From contig CM040433.1 in the NCBI GenBank assembly GCA_022702705.1, positions 24,677,797 to 24,741,796 of the forward strand: a stretch of DNA of 64,000 nucleotides, given 5' to 3'. Shown piece by piece: positions 1 to 11,289 of this stretch. This DNA comes from Papilionanthe hookeriana x Papilionanthe teres (lineage: Eukaryota; Streptophyta; Magnoliopsida; Asparagales; Orchidaceae). The position numbers and the translations under genes are program-made. The notes beneath the pieces are model-generated. The model made no database searches, was not told the DNA's origin, and saw nothing but the letters and a program-made list of their open reading frames with translations. How positions within the stretch are numbered: position 1 is the first letter of the stretch; the number at the start of each line of letters is the position of its first letter.

Positions 1-179
1 AATGACAAAATCAAAGCAACTGAGCTACAGGGCATCGTTCAATTGATATCCCAAGTGGTTAACAAAAAAACTGCTATTGAAAAATCATCCACTAATATGG
101 GTCCAAATCTAAAATTGGGGCAGAAGTGGATCGGCATTTGAAGATCTTTCAGTCTATTAAGTCACCCGTATTCAAGGGT

Positions 180-1010
180 TTCGGTGACCCTACAGTTGCT
201 AAATATTAACTATTGAAGATCATAAAAATTTTGGATGTTATGATTTGTCCGGAAAACCGGAGAGTGGTGTTAGCCACTGTCATGCTAGAAGGTAAAGCAG
301 AAAAGTGATGGTGAGAGCAGCATATAGAAAAATTTCAGCTAACACCACTTCAATAGATTCAGTGGGATGAATTTATTAAATTCTTCAAAGCTTGATTTAT
401 TCCGTCTTCAACCAGATTAGTACTACAAGATAAATTATTCAATCTGACTCGAAGGTCCATATTAGTTATGTAATATGAAACAGAGTTCAATTTCCTTCCT
501 AGATATACACCTCACTATGTTACTGCACAGGAGGAATAATGTCACAAATTTGTGTGTGACCTCACAAACAGTTGAGGTTGGCTTTGGCGAAATTTGAAAT
601 CTGTGATTTCTAAGTGCTAATTGAATAAGGAGATTGAAATGAAAATGGGTTGAATTTCAACAATCAGCACTGGTAACCTCAGACAAATAAGTGAAAGGAT
701 TTTAGCAAGGGAGACTACTTCTAAAGTAAAAGAATTAAATCAAAAGGTAAGCAGAAGCAGCCATAATCAAAAAAGCCAGTTTATGAAAAATGTGGAAAAA
801 GACATTTTGGGCAGTGGTTGATTGGTTCAGAAAAATGCTACAAATATGAACCGCCAAGGCATATTCAAATGAACTATTCGTAGGAAAAAGAAAAGAGACG
901 CAGACCACTGACAATTGAAGGATAGGGACAGCACGGAAAATTTTTGAAAGGCGGTCAGTTCAATAAAACTCAATTTATGGGAAAGCCTTCAGCTCAAGAA
1001 AATTGTGAAA
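180..1010 (+). pseudogene. gag remnant with CCHC zinc-knuckle region
   Basis: Capsid-like residues can be read in broken frames: a VLATVMLEGKAEK block near 270-300 and QWDEFIKFFKA near 358-395 match the retrotransposon gag family, which forms the particle and binds element RNA. Near 780-870 the reading EKCGKRHFG followed by EKCYKYEPPRHIQM corresponds to a pair of zinc knuckles. The first cysteine of the first knuckle is replaced by tyrosine, and the next expected cysteine by tryptophan. Several in-frame stops make the gene non-functional. Confidence 0.7.
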
Positions 1011-1076
1011 TTTCATAGTGCAGGACTGAGCGGCTCGTAAAGTCAAGTTTTTGAAATTATACCTCATGAAGCCAAA

Positions 1077-1388
1077 GAATCTCAAGTAGTTATTGGTACA
1101 CTTTTGATTCAAGTTCAATCTGACATTGTATTATTTGATTCAGGTGCATCACATTCATTTATTCTGATAAGTTTCTTGTCAGTTTACATTTTGATATTAA
1201 GCACTTTACTCAAGCATTGTATGCTATTATATTTTCGGGAAATAGTTTTTGCAAATATAAAATGTGTCATGCATGTTGATATTCGTGATAAAAAACTGCA
1301 AGCAGATTTAATTATGATTCCAATTCAGACATTCGATGCCATATTGGGGATGGATTGGTTTATAAAACATTTTACTACAACTGAATGA
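1077..1388 (+). pseudogene. Retroviral-type aspartic protease remnant
   Basis: An open stretch of 94 codons from 1104 holds the catalytic motif LFDSGASHSFI, with DSGA at 1137-1148, and ends with the hydrophobic-glycine box ILGMDWF near 1345. This spacing is that of the pepsin-like protease of Ty3/gypsy polyproteins, which cuts Gag-Pol. The domain is unusually intact compared with its neighbours. It is cut off by a stop at 1386, and the downstream RT linker continues in other frames. Confidence 0.8.
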
Positions 1389-1730
1389 TGGAAAAGACAA
1401 GTGAAACTCAAATTTTCTGGTGGAAAGTCATTCTATATCATTTTTTATAGAATCCCGGAGAAAATTTTATTAAAACCAAAAAAGAAATACAAAGGCCGAT
1501 GGGAGATTCCCTATACACCCATAGTCATTCTATAACTAATGTAATTGAAATACAGAATCTTCTCTGATTAGCACGATAAAATTTGAGAATTATTTGTGAA
1601 GTGGAGAGCTAGTATTCGTGACCAAATTAGAAGTGTTGAATAAAGAAATGCAAGAATTGAAAAGCATTCCAATGGTTACAGAATTTGTTCATGCATTTCC
1701 TGAAGAATTGTCAAGGCTACCACTAAAATA

Positions 1731-2990
1731 AGAAGTTGAGTTTCGCATTGATCTGCAACTAGGGGCGGCTGTAATTTTCAGGTTTTCGTACAGGATGCTC
1801 CAAAAGGATTTTTAAAATTGAAATGTTAATTGCAAGGATTGATAGATGAGGGTTTTATCAGATCAAATAATTCACTTTGGAGTGCTTCAGTTTTTTTTAT
1901 CAAAAAGAAAGACAAATCGATATGACTATGCATCGATTATAGAGAGCTGAACAAAGTGATAATAACAAACAAATATTATTTGCCAAAGATTGAGGATTTA
2001 TTTAATCAGCCAGAGTATGCTACTATATTTTTTCAAATTCAACTAAAATCAGAATACATCAGGTCAGAGTCAAAGAGAAAGTTATAACTAAGAAAGTTTT
2101 TGGAACCAAGTATGGTCATTATGAATGCTTAGTTATGTCTTTTGGCTTGACCAATGATCATGTTGTATTAATGAACTTAATGAATCGAATTTCTAAGTCT
2201 CATGTGGAATAGTGTCATTATTTTTATTGATTATACTCTGATATATTCAAAAAGTAACGACGATCATGCTAAGCATCTAAGGATTGTATAGGGAGCTGTT
2301 AAGGCAGAATCAGTTATGTACAAAAATATCGAAATGTGAATTTTATCTGTGAAGTATTATGTTTTTGGGGCATATTATTGGTGGCCAAGGAATCTCAGTG
2401 GATCTTTAAAAGGTGAAGGCAATTCTGGAATGGCCTAATCTAAGGAATGTTACAGAGGTACGTAGTTTTTTTAGTTTGGTTGAATATTATAGGAGTTGCG
2501 TATAGAGTTTTTCATTGATAGTTATATTGTTGTCCATTTTGATAAGGAAAGATGTCCAATTTAAGTGGAATACAAAATGTGAGCACAGTTTTCAAGAGTT
2601 AAATAAATATTTGATCACTACTCCAATGTTAGCTATTACGTCAGGTACCGAAGGGTTCCAAATTTACAGTAAAGTGTAGTTAAGGTTTGGGATGTATTTT
2701 GCTATAAAAGAAAAGGGCAATAGCTTATACATCCAAATAGTTGAAGCCACATGAGAGGAATTATTTGGCGCATGACTTAGAGTTAGCCATTATAGTGTTT
2801 GCACTCAATATATGAAGATATTACTTGTAACGTCTGAAATGCAAAGTCTTTATTGATCATTATAGCTAAAGTACATTTTTACACAAAAGGAATAAAATTT
2901 GAGACAACGACGATGGTTAGAGCTAATCAAAAATTATGATCTAGATATACAGTATTGTCCTGGCCAAGCAAATGTAGTTATTGATGCATT
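1731..2990 (+). pseudogene. Reverse transcriptase and RNase H remnant
   Basis: The plus strand gives EVEFRIDLQ near 1731, LIDEGFIRSNNS near 1840, a FFIKKKDKS block and CIDYRELNKV near 1930, all typical of Ty3/gypsy RT. The catalytic box that is normally FIDD reads FIDYTLIYSK at 2223-2252, so the second catalytic aspartate is lost. RNase H and connection residues follow, with SFFSLVEYYR near 2466 and YLAHDLELA near 2764. Many stops and frameshifts are present. Confidence 0.8.
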
Positions 2991-3239
2991 GAGTCATAAA
3001 TCAATAGGTAGTGCAAGCTGGATTATAATTTAAGTGCTAGAGTTGATTAAAAAAACTGATGTCTTGGAGTTGGAAATCAGAAGATCAAGTGATATTGAAT
3101 ATTTATATTAGTTGGCAGTGCAACCAACTTTAATGGATAGAATAAGGCAGCTCTGACAGTTAGCGAATATCTGAAACTTCTGAAACAAATTCATTCAAGA
3201 AAGACGGACGATATGACAATGGATGAAGATGGTGTAATA

Positions 3240-4545
3240 AAAAATAAGCTAAATTTCTGGGTATTTGTTGATTCTGATTTGAGCAAAAAATCTTACATGA
3301 AACTCATCATTCAGGCTAGAAAATTAATCCAGACAACACTAAAATATACAATGATTTGAAATTGGTATTTTAGTGGGCCCGGTATGAAGAAAGATACTGC
3401 TAAATATGTATCTCACTATCAAGTTTGTCATATTATAAAGGCTGAGCATCAAAGACATAGCGGATTACTACAATCATCACTGATACTGAAATGGAAATGG
3501 AAAGAAATTGCTATGAATTTTGTTACGGGATTTCCTCGATCAAGTCGGGAGCATGACAGTATTTGGATCTAATAAAGTCAACTCACTTTTTGTCAATCAG
3601 GCAGACAAATTCAGTTGAAAAGTTAGTCAGATTGTATGTCAACTAAATTATCAAATTGCACAGAATTCGAAATTCATCGTTTCTGATAGAGATCAAAAAT
3701 TCGCGTCTAGGATGTGAAAATGCATTCAGCAAGGTTTGGGTGCCTAATTGCAAATCATCACTGCATTTCATCCACAAATTGATGGACAATCAGAAAGAAG
3801 AATTGAAGTATTGAAATATTTGTTGAGATTTTGTGTTCTCAACTTTGGAAGCGGATGGAAAGATCGTATTTCAATGATCTAGTTCGCCTACAATAATGGT
3901 TATCAGTCTAGTGTAAAAATAGCTCAGTATGAAGCACCGTATGGCAACAAGTGCATAATTCTATTGAACTTAGTCGAAGTGGGTGAATATCAAATGTTAG
4001 GTTCGAAGAGTGGATGAAGCCAAAAAAATCAGATTAAACAGATACAAATTGAAGGCTACTCATGATCGATAACAGAAATATTATGACCCAAAGTCTAAAG
4101 CAATAGAATTTGAAATTGGAGATTTCATATTTTTGAAAGTCAGGTCAATGAAAAGTACAGCTAGATATGGTCATGGAAGCAAGCTGATTCTCAGGTACAT
4201 CGAGTTTTTCAAAATTAGAGAAAGGATCGGTCCAGTTGCTTACAGGCTAGTGTTACTTGCGGATATATCACATATTAACGATGTGTTTCACATTTCAATG
4301 CTAAGAAAATAATTTTCAAATTCAGAGCAGAGGATTCCACATGAAGACATTGATGTGCAAAAAAATATAACTTATATTAAAGATCCTAAAAGCATTTTAG
4401 ACACTGATGTCAAGAAGTTGAGAAACAAACAGATTTTTTTATCAAAAAAAAGTGAAGCACAAGCCGAAAAAGGAAACCTCATGGGAAAAAGAAGAAGAAA
4501 TGTGATAGAAATATCTCCCTTCAAGCAAAATCAGAAATTTCAATG
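3240..4545 (+). pseudogene. Integrase and chromovirus C-terminal tail remnant
   Basis: The HHCC zinc-binding region is seen as VSHYQVCHIIKAEHQ near 3407. The core is marked by MNFVTGFPRSSREHDSIW (about 3512-3568), and by FHPQIDGQSERRIEVLK near 3770, which carries the conserved glutamate region. The C-terminal part VFHISMLRK (4287) leads into a 63-codon open stretch from 4355 (DIDVQKNITY, ILDTD, KKLRNKQIFL) that matches the linker before the chromodomain in Tekay/Del elements. The chromodomain itself is scrambled by a frame change. Integrase would insert the cDNA; this copy cannot. Confidence 0.8.
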
Positions 4546-4556
4546 ATGTTTTTTTT

Positions 4557-4566
4557 AGAGGAGAGC
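4557..4566 (+). promoter_or_regulatory. Polypurine tract of the chromovirus
   Basis: The purine run AGAGGAGAG lies directly before TGTAATGCTG, the probable LTR start. It is preceded by a T-rich run, as is usual for plus-strand priming sites. Confidence 0.55.
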
Positions 4567-5888
4567 TGTAATGCTGAAAATTTAAGAATCAGATAAAAGT
4601 TCGATAAATTTTAAAAGTATCCCAATTTTTGCACTCCTCAGAATTCAAACAACTTATATTTATAAAATTCTACACGCCAAAAATACTATGTATTAATTTT
4701 CAATGGAATGGGAGATAATATTCGGAAGTTACAAATTTAATTAACCTGATTAATCCCTTAAATATATCCTAGCTATGCCTATTCATTGTAGTTAGTCGAT
4801 CTCCTGCACTTACTCATGCATGCAATGTTCTAATGAGATCATGCGATCGAGATTTAAGGGGGATTATCCTAATATTGAGATTCCAGACCTCTCCCTCACT
4901 ACATTTCGCTCGCCTATTGGAATCCAGCGACTTGTGCTACAATATTGGGCGCGCAGAGAGGTTAGTGGTGGTTCAGGGAGCCGCAGTTCCCAACAATGAG
5001 TTCCAAGAAGAAATTGGTGAGTATGAATCTCACTATTATGTTATTATAAAAATTCATTTCCATCTTCTTGTTTCCGTTTTGACGTTTGCAAAAAATTTAT
5101 GCAAGTTTTCATATTCGGTAGCCGTAACAGCGTCTAATTTGTGTCGGGAGTGTAAGAATTTGTTTGTGAGCTTCTTTAAGGGCTATTAGCACAATTTCAG
5201 AGAGGGGAATAGAAGATTAAGGTGATAGGGAGGAAAGAAGAATAAATTGTACCGAAAAGTTAGGTTATACCAAGAAGTCTGTTTGATGTATGTTTAGGCA
5301 AATAAATTATGATTTTGGTTAAATCACGAAACGAGCTATGATTTCATGAATTCCTACGATATCTATGATTTCCAAGTTTTTTATAATATGCGGCGAGCTC
5401 GAGATGAGCGTGTGCGAACTCATCATAGGACTATGTCGTCTAATCAGATGAAATAATCTTATGCTGACTTCAAAAAAATAATTGTCTATAAGTTTTCTTG
5501 TGATTACATGTTTAACACTAATACAATTTAAAATTTCTTATTTATCGTGGATGAATATCTGCATTGAATGTATGAATGTAAGCTAACTTCTCTTACGATA
5601 CATGTGATGTGATGTTATGTTATGTTCTGATACAAATAAATATCGCTGTGAAATCATTGTTTACTGATATTCATTTACTATGATTCATGCATGATATATA
5701 AAATACATGTGATGAATGTTTGATATGAGAATGATGATTTAAACATCACAAGTGATGTTATGGGTAGACTATTATATGAGTGTTTGCAAGTACACAATAT
5801 GGGGATGTGGTATTTCTGACTCTTGATGTTCAGGCGGTGATGAAATTTTGAAAGCCGTTGTGATCACACGATGATATAACGTAGGAAA
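4567..5888 (+). repeat. 3' LTR of the chromovirus (right end approximate)
   Basis: The stretch starts TGTAATG just after the polypurine tract and holds no element protein, as expected for an LTR. The second LTR lies outside the window, so the length (about 1.3 kb) is inferred from the junction with the copia fragment and from a tRNA-primer-like site immediately after it. Open frames inside it, such as 4833-5189, have no recognised domain and are treated as chance. Confidence 0.5.
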
Positions 5889-5890
5889 CT

Positions 5891-5904
5891 ATTGGTATCA
5901 AGAG
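5891..5904 (+). promoter_or_regulatory. Primer-binding-site-like sequence (initiator Met tRNA type)
   Basis: TTGGTATCAAGAG differs little from the TGGTATCAGAGC site used by many plant retrotransposons for tRNA-iMet priming. It directly follows the putative LTR end. If real, the LTR here served as a 5' LTR of a further element copy. A short match could also be chance. Confidence 0.35.
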
Positions 5905-5919
5905 GGCTATTGATAATTG

Positions 5920-6480
5920 CTATGTTAGGAGGGGCAATGGCTTTTGAGGTAGAGAGAGAACCCAAACATTATCCAACTTCCCTGATGATGGTTTGTTATC
6001 CTTCACAAAATATAAGCTGTCAAATACCTTCAAAGGGACTTTCAGTTCAACACTGTCAAGGGCATTCTGTTGATCAATTGAGCAACTATAAAAATTGCTT
6101 GCCTCCACAAATACTTTGAGACATTCATCGTAATCATGATTCGGACTACCTCCAGAAAATATGTCTTCCTCTATTACTCTGTTTTGTGTCCGTGTGTATG
6201 AATATGTGGTTTGATGTTGTATCCTTTAGACTGACAAATATTCCTCAAACACCTTAGTAGTATACTCTGGCTCATTGTCAGATCTCAATACTTTCATGAC
6301 TACACCATGTTGGGTCTGGGTTGCCTTATGGAAATCTTTAAAGCAAAGAAATACGTCACTCTTGTTTTTCATCAAATACAACCAAGTAACACGAGAAAAA
6401 TAATCAATAAATTTTACAAAATATTGATAATCATTCATTGAACCCGTAGAATAAAGTCTCTGAACACCATAATGTATCAA
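5920..6480 (-). pseudogene. copia integrase core and C-terminal part
   Basis: The 84-codon open stretch 6480-6226 reads YFVKFIDYFSRVTWLYLMK and then VLRSDNEPEYTTKVF. These are the first and second catalytic aspartate regions of copia integrase. Below it, with a frame change, YLWRQAIFIVAQLINRMP near 6107-6050 matches the conserved LINRMP region. After an apparent deletion FVKDNKPSSGKLD follows. The segment between has several stops. It would have inserted element cDNA into the host genome. Confidence 0.8.
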
Positions 6481-7279
6481 ATCAAACCCACAAAAACTCC
6501 TATTCTCATAACTAATTCAAGAGCTAATAAACTTGTCAAAGTCACAAGCATCTCATACAAGTTTTTGTTTATCTATCTTTTATATAAAGACGAATACAAA
6601 CGACTCGGTAAACTAAAACAATAGTCTCATGCGTGTATGATGTAGCAATAACACATCCTCCACATCTCTCACATATCCTCGTACTCCAACACTGTCTGCC
6701 ATGGATGTCAAAGTTGAGTTTTTCCCCTCTCTATTTAAGTATCAAAGCCACTATGTCACGTTCCAGTCCTAAGTGTCCGGCCTGTCCCTTTCTCCTAAAA
6801 GATAACCTTAGAAATATTAAATGAAACAATACATTTTAGTTGGAGAATAATAGTACTAATAAGTGAAAAGTTCATTAAAAGGAATGAGCATACAAAAGAT
6901 TGGAAAAACTCATAGAGGCGCTACACCTCACTGTACCGTTACCAACTAGAGGTTGTGTTGTACCATCAGCAATTCGATGCTTTCTGAAATTATTAGGTGA
7001 ACATAGGAAGAAAACTCTATAACAATACTTGTCACATGTCGAGATGCACCAGAATATTTGTGATAGAAAGAGCAACAAGAGCATTTGTATCATGAGTATC
7101 TCTGTCAGAGTGACTATAAGTAGCAATGCTATCCCTTGATGATGATGAGGTGAACACATTCTCAGCCCATCACCTGTTGCTTTCTATTTTCTCTTCAACA
7201 TCTCCAGACAATTATGATCCTCATCGGTAAAGACCACAACAATCTCTCTCTCGACTTCTGCTACCATCAAATTTGTCCG

Positions 7280-7748
7280 ATAACTCCCTCTTCTGCCTCG
7301 TCAACCACGACCACGACCACTTGTCTCTCTCTCCTTATATGGCCTAGGACAGACCTTGCTCAAATGGCCAACTTCAACGCAGTTGTAGCACTTGCGAGGC
7401 CCCCTAGATACTTGTCTCAAGGCAGTCAAAGTTGATCGCGTACCTGGAAGTCCACTCTACTCAAAGTGTAGGTTTATGTGACTCTCCTTCTGTATCATCG
7501 TAGCGATGGCCTCATCCAGTGAAGGGATCGTCAAAGATCTCTCTCTTCTTGCTCCATAGTACACCACAACTCAACATAGGTGAGAAGTGATCAAGATCGA
7601 CCCACAGCCGCTCAAGATCTATAGAGAGCTCCTGAATTGATCGATTATGTTGTACCACTACCTCTATCTCACACTGAATCTGGAACACCCTCATGTGATT
7701 CTCATCCCTGGCATGGATCCTTTTCAGCTTTGCCCAATTGTCTATCAC
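7280..7748 (-). pseudogene. copia gag with CCHC knuckle
   Basis: The minus strand gives a 78-codon stretch (7748-7512) with WAKLKRIHARDENHMRVFQ and ERLWVDLDHF, resembling copia-type gag. It is followed by MIQKESH, which in relatives comes later, so some sequence is deleted. At about 7400-7340 CYNCVEVGHLSKVCPRP is a perfect C-x2-C-x4-H-x4-C knuckle, followed by an arginine/glycine-rich tail. This would bind element RNA. No complete frame remains. Confidence 0.75.
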
Positions 7749-7768
7749 CTTTTAAATGCCATCTACTG

Positions 7769-8379
7769 AGGCAATTAATAGAACCAAAAATTCATGGTAT
7801 GATTGCTCATGTTTCAAGTAAACAAAAAAATCATATTTTAATATTAGGTTTCATGCAAAAAATCATGATATTTCAAATGTAAGTTGTGGCATGATGTCTT
7901 TGGTAGAAAGCATGTTTATGATATGTAGTTCGCAAACATGTTACTTGCATGCATTATTCTCACAAGTATTGTTAGGGTTTGTAAAGTTTACATAATTATG
8001 ATATGTTAATATATAAATCTGAACAATCAAAATCAACTATTTTTATAAAAATTTATAGAAATTTAAATACTCTCTAAATTAACCATTTTTATAAAATATA
8101 TATAAATTTAAAAGTGCTCAAACTTTACTATTTCTATAAAAAAATTGTAAAAACTTAAATGTGTTTTAAAATAAACTATTCTTAAATATTTATATAAATT
8201 TAAGTGTGCGCTAAAAAAAATTATCTTCATATAATTTTAAGTGAGTTCTAAAAATAAGCGAAAAATAAATATATGTGTTCTAACTTTCAATTATCATTGA
8301 AAGCTTATTTTCTTAAAGTTTAAATTGATTTAATTTAAGTTTTTAATGGTAGAATAAATCTATGAATAAATAAAGATAA
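7769..8379. other. AT-rich stretch without gene
   Basis: No coding signal was seen. Short phrases of the type TATAAAAATTTATA with AAATTTAAG recur several times between 8040 and 8250, suggesting an old degenerate tandem repeat that grades into the A-rich array to the right. Confidence 0.4.
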
Positions 8380-8928
8380 TCTTTTAAACCTAAACAAAAT
8401 ATTTCAAAACCTAAACAAAAATATTCGAGATAAAATTTAAATAAAATTTTTTCAAGAAAAAACTTCAATAATTTTTTTTCAAGAGAAAGCGCAAAAATTT
8501 TTTTTAAACAAAACTTAAATAAAATTTTTCAAGACAAAACCTAAATAAGAATATTTTCAAAACAAAACAAAAATAATTTTCTTTCAAGGAGAAAATCTAA
8601 ATAAAACTTTTTTTCAAAACTAAACTTATATAAAAATTTTTAAAAATAAAACTTAAATAAAACCTTCTCAAAATAAATCTTTTTCCAAAACAAAACTCAA
8701 ATAAAAGCTTTTAAAAATAAAACTTTTTCTAAAACAAAATTTAAATAAAATATTTTCAAAACAAAATTTAATATAAAATTTTCTAAATAGAACTTTTTCA
8801 AAAACAAAAACTTAAATAAAAAATTTTCAAAATAAAAGCTTTTCAAAACAAACATAAATACCCAACAAAACCTAAATAAATTTTTTTCTAAAACAAAACT
8901 TAAAATAAAACCTTTTCGAAATAATATA
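8380..8928. repeat. A-rich degenerate tandem repeat, left half
   Basis: Variants of AAAACAAAACTTAAATAAAA followed by TTTTTC recur roughly every 25-35 bases. The same array continues after the hAT insertion at 9514-9880, so both halves were once one block. The open frame on the minus strand (8936-8697, rich in F, L and K) is only a translation of the repeat. Confidence 0.7.
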
Positions 8929-8936
8929 TTTTCCAA

Positions 8937-9505
8937 TAGGGCTGTAAACGAGCCGAGCTTGAGCGAGCTCAGGCTTGGCTCGTGTTCGGCTCGTTCGAAA
9001 TTAGCTCGGCTCGAAATCGGCTCGTGTTCGAAATGGCTCGTGAAAGGTGTGTTCGTGTTCTGCTCGAATTAAATAGTGTTGTTCGTGTTCGCTCGAATTA
9101 AATAGTTTTGTTCGTGTTCGACTCGAAATCGCTTCGTTAAAATTAATCGAAAAAATATATGTCCAAGATCGGATTCGAACCCAGACCAAATGAATTGAAA
9201 CAAAAAGCATAACCACGCTACTACACAAGCAATAATGATTTAAACTTAAATATAAATATATATAATATATTAATATATATATAATATATATAATAAATTA
9301 TTATATAAATAATTATATGATTATTTTTTTATTTCGAGTCGAACACGAGCGAACAAACGATTGTTCGTGTTCGGCTCGTTTACATTTCGAGCTTAAAAAT
9401 TTATTCGTGTTCGGCTCGTTAGGCTTAACGAACGAGCCGAACACGAGCTACTTAACGAGCCGAACACGAGCTGTTCGCGAACAACGAGCCAAATTGCCAG
9501 CCCTA
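8937..9505. mobile_element. Non-autonomous hAT-type DNA transposon (569 bp)
   Basis: The ends are TAGGGCTG and CAGCCCTA, perfect inverted repeats. They are flanked by an exact 8-bp direct repeat, TTTTCCAA, at 8929-8936 and 9506-9513. An 8-bp duplication and TAGGG-type ends fit the hAT superfamily. Both subterminal zones are filled with alternating copies of GGCTCGTGTTCGGCTCG and its complement (about 8950-9130 and 9335-9490), likely transposase-binding repeats. No transposase is encoded, so movement would need a helper. The middle carries a tRNA-like segment and an AT-rich core. Confidence 0.85.
9160..9230 (-). other. tRNA-like segment inside the hAT element
   Basis: On the minus strand an A-box-like TAGCGTGGTTATG (9220-9208) is followed by GGTTCGAATCC (9181-9171), an exact B-box. 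The total is about 71 nt, as in a tRNA. The acceptor ends do not pair, so it is not a working tRNA gene. It may be a captured tRNA or SINE head. Confidence 0.5.
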
Positions 9506-9513
9506 TTTTCCAA

Positions 9514-9880
9514 AGCAAAACTTAAATAAAAATTTTTAAAATAGAACTTAAATGCAAAACAAAATGTAAGTAATTTTTTTATCAAAAAAAAAAGTTTAAG
9601 TAAACAAATTTCTAAGCAATACTTAAGTAAAACCTTTTTTTAAACTAAAACGAAAATATTTTAAAAAAATAAGAATAAAGAAACCTCAACAAAACTATTT
9701 CAAAATGGAACCTAAGTAATTCTTTTCTCTAAGTAATTCTTTTTTCTAAATGATTTTTTAAAAAATAAAAGTAGTACATTTTTTTCAAACTGAATAAATA
9801 TGAATAAAACTTTTCTAGAATTAAAATAAAAATATTTTTTCAAAACTACATAAATCATTTTCAAACTAAAGCAAACACTT
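9514..9880. repeat. A-rich degenerate tandem repeat, right half
   Basis: This continues the array left of the hAT element, with units such as CAAAACTTAAATAAAAA and TTTTTAAAATAGAACTT. The phase is loose and no coding potential is visible. Confidence 0.6.
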
Positions 9881-10216
9881 TCCTCTTCAAAGCCTCCATG
9901 AGCTCACCAAATACATAGGTTTCTATACAAACTATACAAATTTGCAAATCAACCTCATAAATAGTTAACTTATAAGATTTATACATGTTTATATGTTTAG
10001 CTTACAAATGAATATGTTTTCATCCAAGAATATGTGATTTACAAGTTTAACACAAAAATATATAAGTTTTGAGCAATTTCATACTTGCAGTTTTTTTACT
10101 TAATTAATTTACATGCATAATAGCATCTTCGTGTAATAAAAATATTTATACACACACATATATTTATATATGTATATACAAAGCTGCTTATGCAAAGAAT
10201 ATTCAGTGTGTAAAAA
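9881..10216. other. AT-rich spacer
   Basis: No gene was seen. A short CA/TA-rich patch at 10150-10180 precedes the first ORF1-only LINE copy. Confidence 0.4.
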
Positions 10217-10240
10217 GGCGTCGTCTCCTCCCCTCGCCTC

Positions 10241-10271
10241 TGCTAGGGTTTCGCCTCATGGCGAACCCTAG
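10241..10271 (+). promoter_or_regulatory. 5' leader hairpin with ATG in the loop
   Basis: GCTAGGGTTTCGCC and GGCGAACCCTAGC are complementary except for one extra T, and the four-base loop TCAT contributes the start of an ATG (10258-10260). Equivalent hairpins occur in copies B, C, E and F at the same place, about 400 nt upstream of the ORF1 start. Confidence 0.6.
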
Positions 10272-10645
10272 CGACCGTTACCGTGATATATTGCATCTCA
10301 TTCATTCCTCTGTCTTCTCTGGCATCGTCTTCTTCCGTGGGAGGTGTCGTCTTCTTCCGTGCATAGCGTTGTCGCCCTCGAGAGTGTGTCGCCTCTGCGG
10401 TTCTTCGCTGCAGATCGAACGCGCCTCCGACCTTGATGGCTCGCATCACCTCCGTTGTGTGTCGAGATGTCTTCCTCTTCTGATTGGACTGGAGCTTCGT
10501 CTGGCGCTCGCATTTTTGCGGTGCTTTGCTGCAGATCGCGATCCTGTAGGTTTATGCGATCCTACAGTCTGGCTTCACCCAGCTCGAAAGCCACTGCCGC
10601 CTGCTGCAATAGTTTCCCTCGGTCGCTCTCCGCACTCTTCACAGT

Positions 10646-11283
10646 ATGGCTTCAGACAAAACGTATGCTGCTGCCCTTGCAGGTGTACACGCCTCAAGTA
10701 CCCTAAGTCGTGTTTTTTCCCACCTTCCTTTGTGCTGGCAGAAGGTGGCGATATCTGCTACATCAAGAAACCTGGTAGGAAGAATGGGAAGCCAGCCATC
10801 TTCCTTACGGAAGCAGAATCTAATCAGCTTGCTCACGCCTATCGTCTGAACCTGATCGGGAAATTCCTTTATGGCAATCCCAAAATGGAGCTTATTTGAA
10901 AAGAATTTGAGTTTATGCACCTTGTTGGGGAATGAAAAGTCGGTCTTTTAGATGAAAGACACATCCTTATTCAGCTTAAAGATGAAGAGGATTACACACG
11001 CTTATTTGTTGGAAGATTAATCTGGATTGATAACAGAGCCATGAAGATTTTGAAATGGTCGGCAGATTTTGACCCCCAGACGGAACCACCAATCATTCTG
11101 GTCTGGATTCACCTCGCTGGCCTGAAAGCTCAGCATTTTATTAAAGAAATGTTGTACTTTATTGCCTCAGTTTATGGTAATCCACTCAAAACAGACACTC
11201 CTACTCTTAATTTTTCTCGTCCCTTTGAAGCCAGGGTACTTGTTGAAAGAGACATTACCCCAATCACTCCCGACGAAATTTAG
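10646..11283 (+). pseudogene. LINE ORF1 (DUF4283-like), copy A
   Basis: The likely original start is ATGGCTTC at 10646 (MASDKTYAAALAGVHAS). Comparison with copy E shows a one-base loss near 10703, after which the frame of 10258 carries YIKKPGRKNGKPAIFLTEAE and then the DUF4283-like core: HILIQLKDEEDYTRLF, AMKILKWSADFD, PPIILVWIHLAGL and VERDITPI. ORF1 proteins of plant L1-type LINEs bind RNA and form the element particle. Three stops interrupt the core (near 10897, 10935 and 11281). The zinc knuckle and C-terminal box are lost to truncation. Confidence 0.7.
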
Positions 11284-11289
11284 GCTTTT

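Larger units (their letters stand above)
1..5888 (+). mobile_element. Decayed Ty3/gypsy chromovirus (Tekay/Del-like), 5' end outside window
   Basis: Translated fragments appear in the order gag, protease, reverse transcriptase, RNase H, integrase, C-terminal tail and LTR. This is the pol order of Ty3/gypsy elements. All domains are on the plus strand but spread over three frames with many stops, so the copy is dead. The C-terminal tail (HISMLRK, then an LRNK motif) resembles Tekay/Del chromoviruses, where a chromodomain follows. The window opens inside gag, so the 5' LTR is not seen. The copy abuts a minus-strand copia fragment on its right. Confidence 0.85.
5893..7768 (-). mobile_element. 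Decayed Ty1/copia fragment (gag to integrase)
   Basis: On the minus strand, reading from 7768 downwards, gag, a CCHC knuckle and integrase appear in the order of Ty1/copia elements. Reverse transcriptase and both LTRs are missing. The left end stops at the chromovirus LTR junction. All parts carry stops or internal deletions, so this is an old truncated copy. Confidence 0.75.

Noticed and set aside
8697..8936. Phenylalanine/leucine-rich membrane protein
   Set aside because: A translation of the A-rich tandem repeat only.
9160..9230. Functional tRNA gene
   Set aside because: A and B boxes are present, but the acceptor stem does not pair and no terminator follows. It lies inside a transposon.
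10258..10899. 213-codon open frame starting at the hairpin ATG, as a gene
   Set aside because: Its first two thirds translate the GC-rich leader, without any domain. It reaches the DUF4283 part only because copy A has a one-base loss relative to copy E. The family start is the ATGGCTTC at 10646.
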